This document shows positions 50,380-58,954 of a stretch of 64,000 nt of DNA, in pieces. Position numbers and translations under genes: made by a program. The number at the start of each line of letters is the position of its first letter. The stretch's first letter is position 1. Source of the DNA: Pseudooceanicola sp050897975 (lineage in GTDB: Bacteria; Pseudomonadota; Alphaproteobacteria; Rhodobacterales; Rhodobacteraceae); the NCBI RefSeq assembly GCF_050897975.1, contig NZ_JBPAXY010000001.1:62001-126000 (forward strand), read 5' to 3'. Below the pieces are notes generated by a model. The model had not been told where the DNA came from, searched no databases, and was given only the letters and a program-made list of their open reading frames with translations.

Positions 50380-52650
50380 TCAGGCCTCGATGCGGGTCAG
50401 GTCGGCGACCTTCAGCACGGTCGAGCGGATGGTCGACAGGAGGTTCAGACGGTTGCGGCGCACCACCTCGTTGTCGGTATTGACCTGCACCGCCTCGAAG
50501 AAGGCGTCGATGGGGGCGCGCAGGGTGGCCAGCGTTTCCATCGCGGCAACGAAATCCTCGGCCTCGGTGGCGGCGTCCAGGGCGGGCTTGGCGGCCTCGA
50601 GCGCCTCGAAGAGGGCGGTTTCCTCGGCGGCTTCGGCGAACTTGGGATCGGCGCCGAATTCATAGGCCACGCCGTCCTTTTCCTCGGCCTGGGTCAGGAT
50701 GTTGTTGGCCCGTTTGAAGCCCTGCACCAGGTTCTCGCCGTCCTCGGTGGCCAGCACGGCCTGCAAGGCGCGGGCCCGGGCCACCAGCGAGACCAGGTCG
50801 TCGTTGCCCGCCATGGCGAGGCAGGCGTCGATCACGTCGTGGCGGATGCCCTCGTCGCGCAGGTGCACCTTGAGGCGGTCGTGGAAGAAGGAGAGGAGGT
50901 CGGCGGTTATCGCAGAGAGCCCTGGAATTCGAACACTACCTTGATCGTCCCAAGATAGTTCTCCCGCCACAGCCGCAGCCTCAATTGTGCCAAAGGATAG
51001 AGGAGCCTCCGCAACACCGCCATCACCATCAAATACGTTCATCGCAGGCTCCCAACGCGTGTTGCCTGCTAGATCATCCTCCAACCTATAGATTTTCCAT
51101 TTTGTCCCCCAGTCCTGGAATTTAGCAAGAATCTGATCCTTCAAGACCGCGTTGAGAGATACGCTCGATTGGTGCTGCAGCAGGATGCGGATCACCCCAA
51201 GCGCCGCACGGCGCAGGGCAAAGGGATCCTTGGACCCCGTGGGCTTCTCGTCGATGGCCCAGAAGCCGGTCAGCGTGTCCAGCTTGTCGGCCAGGGCCAC
51301 GGTGGCGGAAACCGGCGCGACAGGCACGTCGTCGGTGGGGCCGAGGGGCGAGTAATGTTCCTGACAGGCGGCGGCGACCTCGGGGGCGAAGCCCGCGGCC
51401 TCGGCGTAGTAGCGGCCCATCAGGCCCTGAAGTTCGGGGAATTCGTAGACCATCTCGGAGGACAGATCGGCCTTGGCGATGCGCGCGGCCTCTTCGGCCA
51501 GCGCCGCCTCGGCGCCAAGCGCCGGGGCCAGCTGGGCGGCCAGCGCCGCGATGCGGTCGATCCGTTCGGCCTGGCTGCCCAGTTTGGCGTGGAAGGTCAC
51601 ATGGGCCAGGTGATCGCGCCAGGGCTGCATCTTGGCGTCCTTGGCGATGCGCAGGTCGTTGTCCCAGAAGAAGCGCGCGTCCGACAGGCGCGCCGAAAGC
51701 ACCTTTTGGTTGCCCGCCAGGATCGTGGCGCCATTGTCCGCCGTCTCGCGGTTGGCGACGGTGACGAAACGTTCGATGCGGCCGGTCTTGGGGTTCTTCA
51801 CCGAGAAGAACTTCTGGTGTTCCTTCATCGAGGTTTGCAGCACCTCGGCGGGCAGATGCAGGAAGTCGGCGCCGATCTCGCCCATCAGGACCACGGGCCA
51901 TTCGACCAGCCCCGCGACCTCGGCCAGAAGGCCCTTGTCCTCGACCAGTTCCAGCCCGGCGGCGAAGGCCTGGTTGGAGGCCTCTTGCCAGATGGCATCG
52001 GCGCGCTCGGTGGCGTCCAGCAGCACGAAGCGGCGTTTCAGCTCCGCCTGATAGTCCTCGAAGCTGCGCACCTTGAAGCGGCCCGGCGCCATGAAACGGT
52101 GGCCCTCGGTGGTGTCGCAGGCCTTGATGCCGTCGATCTCCAGGGGCACGACGCGCGCGCCTTCCTCATCGCTGAGCAGGCAGAGGATGGAATGCAGCGG
52201 GCGCACCCAGCGCAAGGAGCCCGCGCCCCAGCGCATGGACTTGGGCCAGGGGAAAGTGCGGATGATCTTTTCCAGCTCTTCCGCCACGATCTCGGCCGCC
52301 GGGCGGCCCGGCTTTTCGATCACGGCGTAGAAGACGCGGCCCTTTTTCTCGTCGCGCTCTTCCAGCTGGTCGCGGGACAGGCCCGCGCCGCGCAGGAAGC
52401 CCTCGATCGCCTTTTCCGGCGCATCGACGCGGGGGCCCTTGCGTTCCTCGCGCACCAGCGGGCTTTCGGCCAGCAGGCCATGCACCGTCAGGCACAGGCG
52501 GCGCGGGGTGTGAAAGGCGGCGGCACCGGCATAGGTCAGACCGGCCTCGACCAGCGCATCGGTCATGCGTTTCTTCAGGTCCTCCGCGGCGCGCGCCTGC
52601 ATCCGCGCGGGAATTTCCTCGGAAAAGAGTTCGATCAGGAGATCGGGCAT
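50380..52650 (-). CDS. glyS: Glycyl-tRNA synthetase beta subunit
   Basis: GlyS binds and positions tRNA-Gly for the alpha2beta2 glycyl-tRNA synthetase. 756 residues, longer than the usual 690 or so. Signatures: LLIELFSEEIPARMQARAAE at the N-terminus, RWGAGSLRWVRPLHSILCLL, KEHQKFFSVKNPKTGRIERF, FDNDLR-type FFWDNDLRIAK and DDVPVAPVSATVALADKLDT, with FHDRLKVHLRDEGIRHDVID near the C-terminus. Between VIRILLQHQ and LLSFFHDR (nucleotides about 50905-51170) the DNA drops to about 52 percent GC and codes for about 90 residues where E. coli GlyS has about 40. The frame stays open through it. Confidence 0.94.
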   Translation of the reverse strand: MPDLLIELFSEEIPARMQARAAEDLKKRMTDALVEAGLTYAGAAAFHTPRRLCLTVHGLLAESPLVREERKGPRVDAPEKAIEGFLRGAGLSRDQLEERDEKKGRVFYAVIEKPGRPAAEIVAEELEKIIRTFPWPKSMRWGAGSLRWVRPLHSILCLLSDEEGARVVPLEIDGIKACDTTEGHRFMAPGRFKVRSFEDYQAELKRRFVLLDATERADAIWQEASNQAFAAGLELVEDKGLLAEVAGLVEWPVVLMGEIGADFLHLPAEVLQTSMKEHQKFFSVKNPKTGRIERFVTVANRETADNGATILAGNQKVLSARLSDARFFWDNDLRIAKDAKMQPWRDHLAHVTFHAKLGSQAERIDRIAALAAQLAPALGAEAALAEEAARIAKADLSSEMVYEFPELQGLMGRYYAEAAGFAPEVAAACQEHYSPLGPTDDVPVAPVSATVALADKLDTLTGFWAIDEKPTGSKDPFALRRAALGVIRILLQHQSSVSLNAVLKDQILAKFQDWGTKWKIYRLEDDLAGNTRWEPAMNVFDGDGGVAEAPLSFGTIEAAAVAGELSWDDQGSVRIPGLSAITADLLSFFHDRLKVHLRDEGIRHDVIDACLAMAGNDDLVSLVARARALQAVLATEDGENLVQGFKRANNILTQAEEKDGVAYEFGADPKFAEAAEETALFEALEAAKPALDAATEAEDFVAAMETLATLRAPIDAFFEAVQVNTDNEVVRRNRLNLLSTIRSTVLKVADLTRIEA

Positions 52651-52994
52651 GTCGGGTCCATCCGGTGCTTGGCGCGCGGCCCCGGACGGGCGCGCACAAG
52701 GGTTGCCGGGAGGGAATAGCGAAGGGGGCGCCGGGCGTCCAGAGGGCGGCGAAAATCGGCAGGTCGCAAGTGGCTTTACCTGTCGGTCGGCGCCGCACCG
52801 CCACAGCTTGCGCAAGTTTCAGCCGCGCCCGGGCGCGTTCGCTTGCCAAGCGCGACTTTCTCCTCCAGCACCGGTATGGTGAATGCAAGGCGGATCGCGT
52901 CGGACAGGACGGATCTGCCACGGGACCAGAGGGTCCCAAGGGGCCATGCCCCGGTCGGAACACCGGACCGGGGCGAGACGAGAAGGGAACCAAG
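52651..52994. other. Gap between glyS and the outer membrane protein gene
   Basis: 344 bases with no supported gene. It must contain the divergent promoters of glyS and the beta-barrel gene. Near the beta-barrel ATG two hairpins are visible: GGGACC/GGTCCC (52922-52937) and CCCCGGTC/GACCGGGG (52949-52973), just upstream of the AAGGGA ribosome site. Confidence 0.5.
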
Positions 52995-53537
52995 ATGTCC
53001 ACTATGAAACCCACCGCCTGGGTCGCGGCCCTGGCACTGGCCGCCGCCGCCGCACCCGCGATGGCCCAGGAAATCGCCCAACGCCCGCTGTCCTTTGCCC
53101 AAAGCGGCACGGACTGGTCCGGCGCCTATGCCGGCCTCAGCCTGGGCGGCGACCACCTGGAGCTGTCGCCGAACGAAAAGGACGGCACGGTGGTTGGCCT
53201 GCACGGCGGCTATGACGTCGATTTCGGCGCCTACGTGCTGGGCGGCGAGGTCGAATACATGCGCAGCGACATCTGGTCGAACCGCGCCGCCGACACGATC
53301 CGCATGAAGGGCCGCGCGGGCTATGACATGGGCCCCGCCCTGGTCTACGGGGTGCTGGGCGGTACGGTGCTGAACAGCCAGCTGGGCTACAACGTCGGCC
53401 TGGGTGCGGAATACATGCTGACCCAGGGCGTCAGCCTGGGGGCGGAATATGTCTATGAGTCGATTTCCGACTACGACGACACCAACCGCGATCTGGATCA
53501 CTCCAGCCTGGCCGCACGTCTGAACTACCGCTTCTGA
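52995..53537 (+). CDS. Outer membrane beta-barrel protein (Omp25/31-like)
   Basis: A 180-residue outer membrane protein. The signal peptide (cleavage after AMA, about residue 26) is followed by WSGAYAGLSLGGDHLEL and alternating beta strands (VVGLHGGYDVDFGAYVLGGE, GRAGYDMGPALVYGVLGG, LGAEYVYESISDYDD), ending in LNYRF with a terminal Phe, the outer membrane insertion signal. This is the small 8-strand porin-like family common in Rhodobacteraceae. AAGGGA is 6 bases before the ATG. It lies on the opposite strand inside the glyQ - DUF6446 - glyS group, suggesting a later insertion. Confidence 0.88.
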   Translation: MSTMKPTAWVAALALAAAAAPAMAQEIAQRPLSFAQSGTDWSGAYAGLSLGGDHLELSPNEKDGTVVGLHGGYDVDFGAYVLGGEVEYMRSDIWSNRAADTIRMKGRAGYDMGPALVYGVLGGTVLNSQLGYNVGLGAEYMLTQGVSLGAEYVYESISDYDDTNRDLDHSSLAARLNYRF

Positions 53538-53570
53538 TCGGCGCCCCCCGGCGCGCGACAGGCCTGAAGG

Positions 53571-53608
53571 AAAACCGCCCCGGCAGAGCGATCTGCCGGG
53601 GCGGTTTT
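53571..53608. terminator. Bidirectional terminator between convergent genes
   Basis: AAAACCGCCCCGGCAGA (53571-53587) and its reverse complement (53592-53608) form a perfect 17-base stem with loop GCGA; A-run and T-run flank it on both strands. It serves the beta-barrel gene (plus) and the DUF6446-like gene (minus). Confidence 0.95.
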
Positions 53609-53633
53609 GCTATCGGAGAGGGGGCGACGGGTT

Positions 53634-54146
53634 CTAGCGCGGCGGGCAGGCCTCGCCCACGGGATTGCCGAACTTGTCGATCTCGCCGCAGTTGTTCAGC
53701 TGGTGCCAGACCCAGCCGTGCCCCTCTTGGTCCAGCGCAACGATGCGGTCGACGCCGTAGTGCACGTTCTTGATCGACAGATAGGCGGTGGCGCGGCCCT
53801 CGTCCAAGAGGGTCGCGATCCGGCCCGCGTCGAAGCAATCGAACCAGCGCGGGCCTTGCAGCGGCTCGGCGGCCGGATAGGGCACCGCCGCGCCCGGGGC
53901 CAGCGGCGCGGCCGAGGCATCAAGGAAACAGGCGCGGTAGCGGATCGGCGAGCTGTCGGCGTCGATGGCGCGGAATTCCGTATGCGGCAGGGCGATCAGC
54001 CCGCCCTCGGGCGTGGTCAGCTGCACATCCTCGGGGCCGGTCGCGGCGACCTCCTCGTAGAAGGCGTAGACCTGGAGGTAGTAAAGCGCGCCACCGGCCA
54101 CCACGGCGGTGATCAGCAGCGCGACGATCAGGATGCGGCCCAGCAT
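53634..54146 (-). CDS. DUF6446-like membrane-anchored protein
   Basis: A 170-residue protein with one N-terminal membrane segment (ILIVALLITAVVAGGALYYL, about 5-24) and a periplasmic domain: VQLTTPEGGLIALPHTEFRA, SPIRYRACFLDASAAPLA, WFDCFDAGRIATLLDEG and LNNCGEIDKFGNPVGEACPP, with four cysteines that probably form disulfides. Rhodobacteraceae carry this protein between glyQ and glyS (DUF6446, recalled and not searched). The ATG is 7 bases past the glyQ stop, so it is cotranscribed. Function unknown. Confidence 0.7.
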   Translation of the reverse strand: MLGRILIVALLITAVVAGGALYYLQVYAFYEEVAATGPEDVQLTTPEGGLIALPHTEFRAIDADSSPIRYRACFLDASAAPLAPGAAVPYPAAEPLQGPRWFDCFDAGRIATLLDEGRATAYLSIKNVHYGVDRIVALDQEGHGWVWHQLNNCGEIDKFGNPVGEACPPR

Positions 54147-54153
54147 GGCGCGC

Positions 54154-55098
54154 TCAGGCCGCGGTCTCGGGGGTCCAGCCGCCCGCTTCGGTCTGCACAA
54201 AGGCATCGGCGCATTTCTTCGCCAGGGCGCGGACGCGGCCGATATAGGCCTGACGCTCGGTGACCGAGATCACGCCGCGCGCATCCAGCAGGTTGAAGAG
54301 GTGCGAGGCCTTGATGCACTGGTCATAGGCGGGGTGAGCCATGACGATGCGCTTGCCGGTTTTCGGATCGTCATACTCTTGCGCCAGGATCGCTTCGCAT
54401 TCCGCCTCGGCCTCTTCGAAATGCTTCAGCAGCACCTCGGTATTGGCCACGTCGAAGTTCCAGCGCGAATATTCCTCTTCCGTCTGGCGGAAGACATCGC
54501 CGTATTTCAGGCCGATCGGCGCCTGGGGGTCGTTGTAGGGCATGTCCATCACATGGTCGATGCCCAGCACATACATGGCCAGACGCTCCAGCCCGTAGGT
54601 CAGTTCGCCCGAGACGGGGTGGCAGTCATGGCCGCCGACCTGCTGGAAATAGGTGAACTGGCTGACTTCCATGCCGTCGCACCAGACCTCCCAGCCCAGG
54701 CCCCAGGCGCCCAGGGTGGGGCTTTCCCAGTCGTCCTCGACAAAGCGGATGTCGTGCAGCTCCATGTCGATCCCGATCGCCTGGAGCGAGCCCAGGTAGA
54801 GATCCTGAAGGTCCGGCGGCGAGGGTTTGATCAGCACCTGGTACTGGTAGTAGTGCTGAAGCCGGTTCGGGTTCTCGCCGTAGCGGCCATCGGTGGGGCG
54901 GCGCGAGGGCTGCACATAGGCGGCGGCCCAGGGTTTCGAGCCCAGCGACCGCAGCGTGGTGGCCGGGTGGAAGGTGCCTGCGCCCACTTCCATGTCATAG
55001 GGTTGCATCACCGCGCAGCCCTTCGAGGCCCAATAGGCCTGAAGCCGCAGGATGATCTCCTGGAAGGAGCGGGGTTTCTCGATCCGGGTCTCGGACAT
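54154..55098 (-). CDS. glyQ: Glycyl-tRNA synthetase alpha subunit
   Basis: GlyQ is the catalytic class II subunit that activates glycine and charges tRNA-Gly with GlyS. 314 residues, as usual. Signatures: FQEIILRLQAYWASKGCAVM, QPYDMEVGAGTFHPATTLRS, YVQPSRRPTDGRYGENPNRL (motif 2 area), HYYQYQVLIKP, DDWESPTLGAWGLGWEVWCD and QVGGHDCHPVSGELTYGLER. AAAGGGA precedes the ATG at 55098. glyS lies 1.5 kb downstream because a DUF6446-like gene and an inverted beta-barrel gene sit between them. Confidence 0.98.
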   Translation of the reverse strand: MSETRIEKPRSFQEIILRLQAYWASKGCAVMQPYDMEVGAGTFHPATTLRSLGSKPWAAAYVQPSRRPTDGRYGENPNRLQHYYQYQVLIKPSPPDLQDLYLGSLQAIGIDMELHDIRFVEDDWESPTLGAWGLGWEVWCDGMEVSQFTYFQQVGGHDCHPVSGELTYGLERLAMYVLGIDHVMDMPYNDPQAPIGLKYGDVFRQTEEEYSRWNFDVANTEVLLKHFEEAEAECEAILAQEYDDPKTGKRIVMAHPAYDQCIKASHLFNLLDARGVISVTERQAYIGRVRALAKKCADAFVQTEAGGWTPETAA

Positions 55099-55424
55099 GG
55101 GGGCATCCCTTTCACGCAAGGCCCCGGTCCTGTCGCCCCCAAGGGGCCCGTCCGGGGTCAGGGGCCTGATTACGGGCGGGGCGCCGAAGGGTCAATGGGG
55201 CAGGCCCGGCCCGAAGGGCGCAGCGTGCTGCGGCGCGGGGCCGCCTGCCCGGTCCGTTTGCGCGCCCTGCCCCGCCTGCCCGCCTCCGGTGGTCCCGCAC
55301 GGCCCCTCTGTTGCAAAGGGGACCCCGCCCGCGCCGGGGTTGGTTCGAAAACGTCAAAAAGCTTGCATTTCCACGTGTTCAGGCGGCTAGAAGGGGCAAA
55401 GACACTTCGCCAAGAGGCCTTTTC

Positions 55425-57200
55425 ATGATCCGTTCCCTGTTCGCGGTGCTGGCCGCACTCTTTCTTTCCCTCGGCGCCCTGACGCCCCTGCCCGCCACCG
55501 CCCAGGCCACCGATGGCCAGGTCTATGTGCAAATCGAAGCACAGCCCAGCGCGGCAGAGGCCCAGCGCGCCATCGCCTATTACGAAGATTTCCTGTCGGA
55601 CGTGAACGGCTTCTCGCTGGGCAACGGTTATTTCGCCGTGGCGCTTGGCCCCTATAGCCGCACCGACGCGGGCGAGGTGCTGCGGGTGCTGCGCGCCGAG
55701 GGCCGTATTCCGCGCGACAGCTACATCGCCTTCCCCAGCTGGTTTGCCGAGCAGATCTATCCCCCCGCCGATGGCCGCCCCGCCGCTGCCCCGTCCGAGC
55801 CTGCCGCAGGCACCGAGGCACAGCCCGAAGCCCAGGCCGAAGCGCAACCCGCCCTGCCCGTCCTGCCCGACGAAAGCCCCGCCGAGGCGCGGCGCAGCGA
55901 GGCCCTGTTGACCCGGGCCGAGCGCGACCAGCTGCAAATCGCCCTGGACTGGGCCGGCGTCTATAACGGCGCCATCGACGGCGCCTTCGGGCGCGGCACC
56001 CGCGGCGCCATGGCCGCCTGGCAGCAGAACAACGGCCATGAGGCCACCGGCATCCTGACCACCGCCCAGCGGGCCGAGCTGATCGGCCAGTACAACGCCG
56101 TGCTGGACGGTCTGGGCCTGGCGATGCAGGCCGACACCCGCGCCGGGATCCGCATGGAAATGCCCCTGGGCGCGCTCAGCTTCGACCGCTACCAGGCGCC
56201 CTTTGCCTTCTACACGCCCACCGGCGACCTGGACGCCCAGCTGATCCTGATCAGCCAGGAAGGCGACCAGGACACGCTCTTTGGCCTCTACGACATCCTG
56301 CAAACCCTGCAAATCCTGCCCGAGGACGGCCCGCGTGAGCGTGGCGCCCAAGGGTTCACCATCGAGGGGCGCAATGCCAACCGCGTGACCTATGCCGAGG
56401 CCTCGCTGGAGGGCGGCGCGATCAAGGGCTTTATCCTGGCCTGGCCCGCAGGTGACGAGGAACGCCGCACCCGCCTGCTGGAGACGATGCGCGCCAGCTT
56501 CGAGCGGATGCCGGGCGTGCTGCCCCATGATGCGGGCGCGGGCGCCGAGCAAAGCGTCGATCTGGTCTCGGGGCTGGAGATCCGCAAGCCGATCAAGGGC
56601 CGCTCGGGCGTCTATGTGGGCGCCGATGGCGCGGTGCTGACGCTGATGTCGGCGCTGGAGGGCTGCGGCCGCGTGACCCTGGGCACCGGGCGCGAGGACG
56701 GCACCCCCGCCGAGCTGGCCGCCAGCGACGCCGCCACCGGCCTGGCCCTGCTGCGCCCGGTCACCGCGCAGGCCCCCATGGGCGTGGCGGAACTGGCCGC
56801 GCTCAGCCCCCGCATCGCCAGCGAGGTGGCGGTGGCAGGCTACAGCTATGAGGGTCTGCTGGGCGCGCCCAGCGTGACCTGGGGCACCCTTGCCGACGTG
56901 CGCGGCCTGGGCGGCGAAGAGGGGCTGCTGCGCCTTGACCTTGCCGCTCTGCCCGGCGATGCGGGCGGGCCGGTCTTCGACCGCTCGGGCGCGCTGATCG
57001 GCCTGCTGGCCGACCCCGCCGACGGCGCCCGCCAATTGCCCGAGGGCGTCTCTTTCGCCATCGACGCCCCCCGCCTGTCGGAGATGCTGAGCGCCGCAGG
57101 CCTTGCGCCCCGCAGCGCCACCGACAGCGCCACCCTGACCCCCGAGGCCCTGACCCGTCAGGCCGAAGAACTCACCGTTCTGGTGCAGTGTTGGGAGTGA
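55425..57200 (+). CDS. Secreted trypsin-like fold protein with SPOR-like and peptidoglycan-binding domains; catalytic triad lost
   Basis: A 591-residue exported protein; signal peptide cleaved after AQA (about residue 28). First a SPOR-like domain (VYVQIEAQPSAAEAQRAIAY, GYFAVALGPYSRTDAGEVL), then an Ala/Pro/Glu linker, a PG_binding_1 domain (QLQIALDWAGVYNGAIDGAF, RGTRGAMAAWQQNNG), and a C-terminal HtrA/trypsin-like fold. In the latter the usual TNAHVVEGC reads TLMSALEGC, NDLALL reads TGLALL and GNSGGPV reads GDAGGPV, so His, Asp and Ser are all replaced. It is likely a non-catalytic envelope protein. Alone between terminators. Confidence 0.82.
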   Translation: MIRSLFAVLAALFLSLGALTPLPATAQATDGQVYVQIEAQPSAAEAQRAIAYYEDFLSDVNGFSLGNGYFAVALGPYSRTDAGEVLRVLRAEGRIPRDSYIAFPSWFAEQIYPPADGRPAAAPSEPAAGTEAQPEAQAEAQPALPVLPDESPAEARRSEALLTRAERDQLQIALDWAGVYNGAIDGAFGRGTRGAMAAWQQNNGHEATGILTTAQRAELIGQYNAVLDGLGLAMQADTRAGIRMEMPLGALSFDRYQAPFAFYTPTGDLDAQLILISQEGDQDTLFGLYDILQTLQILPEDGPRERGAQGFTIEGRNANRVTYAEASLEGGAIKGFILAWPAGDEERRTRLLETMRASFERMPGVLPHDAGAGAEQSVDLVSGLEIRKPIKGRSGVYVGADGAVLTLMSALEGCGRVTLGTGREDGTPAELAASDAATGLALLRPVTAQAPMGVAELAALSPRIASEVAVAGYSYEGLLGAPSVTWGTLADVRGLGGEEGLLRLDLAALPGDAGGPVFDRSGALIGLLADPADGARQLPEGVSFAIDAPRLSEMLSAAGLAPRSATDSATLTPEALTRQAEELTVLVQCWE

Positions 57201-57300
57201 CCGCTGATCCGCGCCCCGAGGGGCGCGGCAAACGCTCCGGGGGAGCGTTTGAAGCGGTCACGGGCGGAGCCCCGGCACAGTAGCAAAACAAACCAAACGC

Positions 57301-57326
57301 AAAAGGCGCCCCATGGGGCGCCTTTT
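57301..57326. terminator. Bidirectional terminator
   Basis: AAAAGGCGCCCC-AT-GGGGCGCCTTTT is a perfect 26-base palindrome between the convergent protease-like gene and cysG, with T-runs on both strands. Confidence 0.92.
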
Positions 57327-57355
57327 CTTTTCCTCCGCTCACCGCTCAGGCCCCT

Positions 57356-58741
57356 TCACGCCACGCTTTGCGGATAGATCCCCTGCCCCGCCGCCGCCGA
57401 TTTCAGGTGCCGCACCATCAGGATGGCCGGATTGGCGATGGCCTCGTCGCGGATCACCTGCGGCAGGCTCGCCAGGGTCGCGCGGGCCCGGCGCTCGGCG
57501 GCATGGGAGGCCTGCGAGACCACCTCGACCTCGGTCCCCGCCCGCACGCCCGCCGCCATCAGCCCGCCCGCGATTTCGCCCGCCCGGGCGACGCCCATGT
57601 AGATGCACAGCGTCGTGCCGGGCCGGGCCAGCGCGGTCCAGTCGGGGGCCGGGTCGCCGGGGCGGCAGGTGCCGGTGACGAAAACGCAGGCGTCGCTTTC
57701 GCCGCGCTCGGTCAGGGGTCGGACCAGCGAGGCGGCGGCGGCCGAGGCGGCGGTGACACCGGGCACGATCTCGACCGGCAGACCGGCGGCACGGGCGGCC
57801 TCGATCTCTTCGCTGGCGCGGCCAAAGACAGAGGGATCGCCGGATTTCAGCCGCACCACGCGGCGGCCCTTTGCCGCCTCGGCGACGATCACCGCGTCGA
57901 TCTTCGATTGCGGCCAGGCGCAGGCGCCGACCTCCTTGCCGACGAAGACCCGGTCGGCATCGCGGCGGGCCAGCTCCAGCACCTCAGGGTCGACCAGGCG
58001 GTCGTAGAAGATCACATCGGCCTCTTGCAGGTGGCGCACGGCGCGCAGGGTCAGCAGGTCGCGGGCGCCGGGGCCCGCCCCCACCAGGGCGATGCGCCCG
58101 CCGCCCTCGGGGGCCTGGCCTGCCGCAATCGCCGCCTTCAGCATGTCGGCGGCGGCGTGTTCGTCGCCCGCGCGATGCTTGGCGAAGGCCGGGCCGGTAT
58201 AGACCCATTCCCAGAAGCGACGCCGCGCCTCGGGGGCGAAGCGCTCTGCCACCGCGCCGCGCAGCCGCCCCGCCAGGGCGGCGAAGGCGCCCAGGCGCGG
58301 GTGCAGCAGGGTTTCGACCTCGGTCTTGATCGCGCGGCCCAGAACCGGCGCCGTGCCCTCGGTGCCGATGGCCACGACAACCGGGTCACGGTCGACGATC
58401 GAGGGCGTCCAGGCGTCGCAAAGCTCGGGGCGGTCCACCACGTTGACCACGGCGCCCGCCGCGCGGGCCTGCCGGGCCAGGGCGATGTCCTGCGCCTCGT
58501 CCCCGGTGGCAATGAAGGTCAGGGCGCAGTCGGAGAAGGTCTCGGGGCCCGGCGCGGCGACATGCTCGGCCCGGCCCGAGGCCACCAGCCCGGCCAGTTC
58601 GGGATCCAGCAGCGGCGCCACCAGCAGGATCCGCGCCTCGGTCTTCAGCACCAGCCGGGCCTTGCGCGCGGCCTCGGCCCCGCCGCCGCAGATCACCACG
58701 CGACGGCCGGTCATTTTCAGGAACATGGGAAAGCTTTTCAT
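57356..58741 (-). CDS. cysG: Siroheme synthase (CysG), trifunctional
   Basis: CysG makes siroheme from uroporphyrinogen III through two methylations, dehydrogenation and iron insertion; siroheme serves sulfite and nitrite reductase. 461 residues. The N-terminal CysG-B part has the NAD motif VVICGGGAEAARKARLVL, then VNVVDRPELCDAWTPSIVDR; the C-terminal SAM methyltransferase has IALVGAGPGARDLLTLRAVR, VIFYDRLVDPEVLELARR, VVRLKSGDPSVFGRASEE and VTAASAAAASLVRPLTERG. GGAGG precedes the ATG. The 5' leader is strongly structured (see separate entry). It is a single gene here; no cysI/cysH follows. Confidence 0.96.
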   Translation of the reverse strand: MKSFPMFLKMTGRRVVICGGGAEAARKARLVLKTEARILLVAPLLDPELAGLVASGRAEHVAAPGPETFSDCALTFIATGDEAQDIALARQARAAGAVVNVVDRPELCDAWTPSIVDRDPVVVAIGTEGTAPVLGRAIKTEVETLLHPRLGAFAALAGRLRGAVAERFAPEARRRFWEWVYTGPAFAKHRAGDEHAAADMLKAAIAAGQAPEGGGRIALVGAGPGARDLLTLRAVRHLQEADVIFYDRLVDPEVLELARRDADRVFVGKEVGACAWPQSKIDAVIVAEAAKGRRVVRLKSGDPSVFGRASEEIEAARAAGLPVEIVPGVTAASAAAASLVRPLTERGESDACVFVTGTCRPGDPAPDWTALARPGTTLCIYMGVARAGEIAGGLMAAGVRAGTEVEVVSQASHAAERRARATLASLPQVIRDEAIANPAILMVRHLKSAAAGQGIYPQSVA

Positions 58742-58753
58742 CGCTCTGCCTCC

Positions 58754-58829
58754 GATTGGGAAAACGCCAAAGGGTCACCGCCCTGTCCGCAGCTCGGACA
58801 GGCAGGCAACCCTGCCAGGGATCCCAATC
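58754..58829 (-). promoter_or_regulatory. Structured cysG leader, candidate riboswitch-like element
   Basis: On the minus strand GATTGGGA (58829-58822) can pair with TCCCAATC (58761-58754), an 8-base outer stem whose 3' strand directly abuts the GGAGG ribosome site (58753-58749). Inside are two hairpins: GGCAGG/CCTGCC (58816-58801) and CCTGTCCG/CGGACAGG (58802-58782), which compete for two bases. Such a three-helix closed junction next to the ribosome site is typical of translation-controlling leaders. I cannot match it to a named Rfam family from memory. Confidence 0.5.
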
Positions 58830-58954
58830 ATCGGGAGAGAGGCGCGACGCCATTGCCGCGCGACCCGCTCAGCATAGCCCAGAAAGGGCCGAGTCGGGCA
58901 AGAAAAACGCGCGCGGCGCCCCTTGGGTGCACCGAAATGCCGCCTGCCCGGGCA

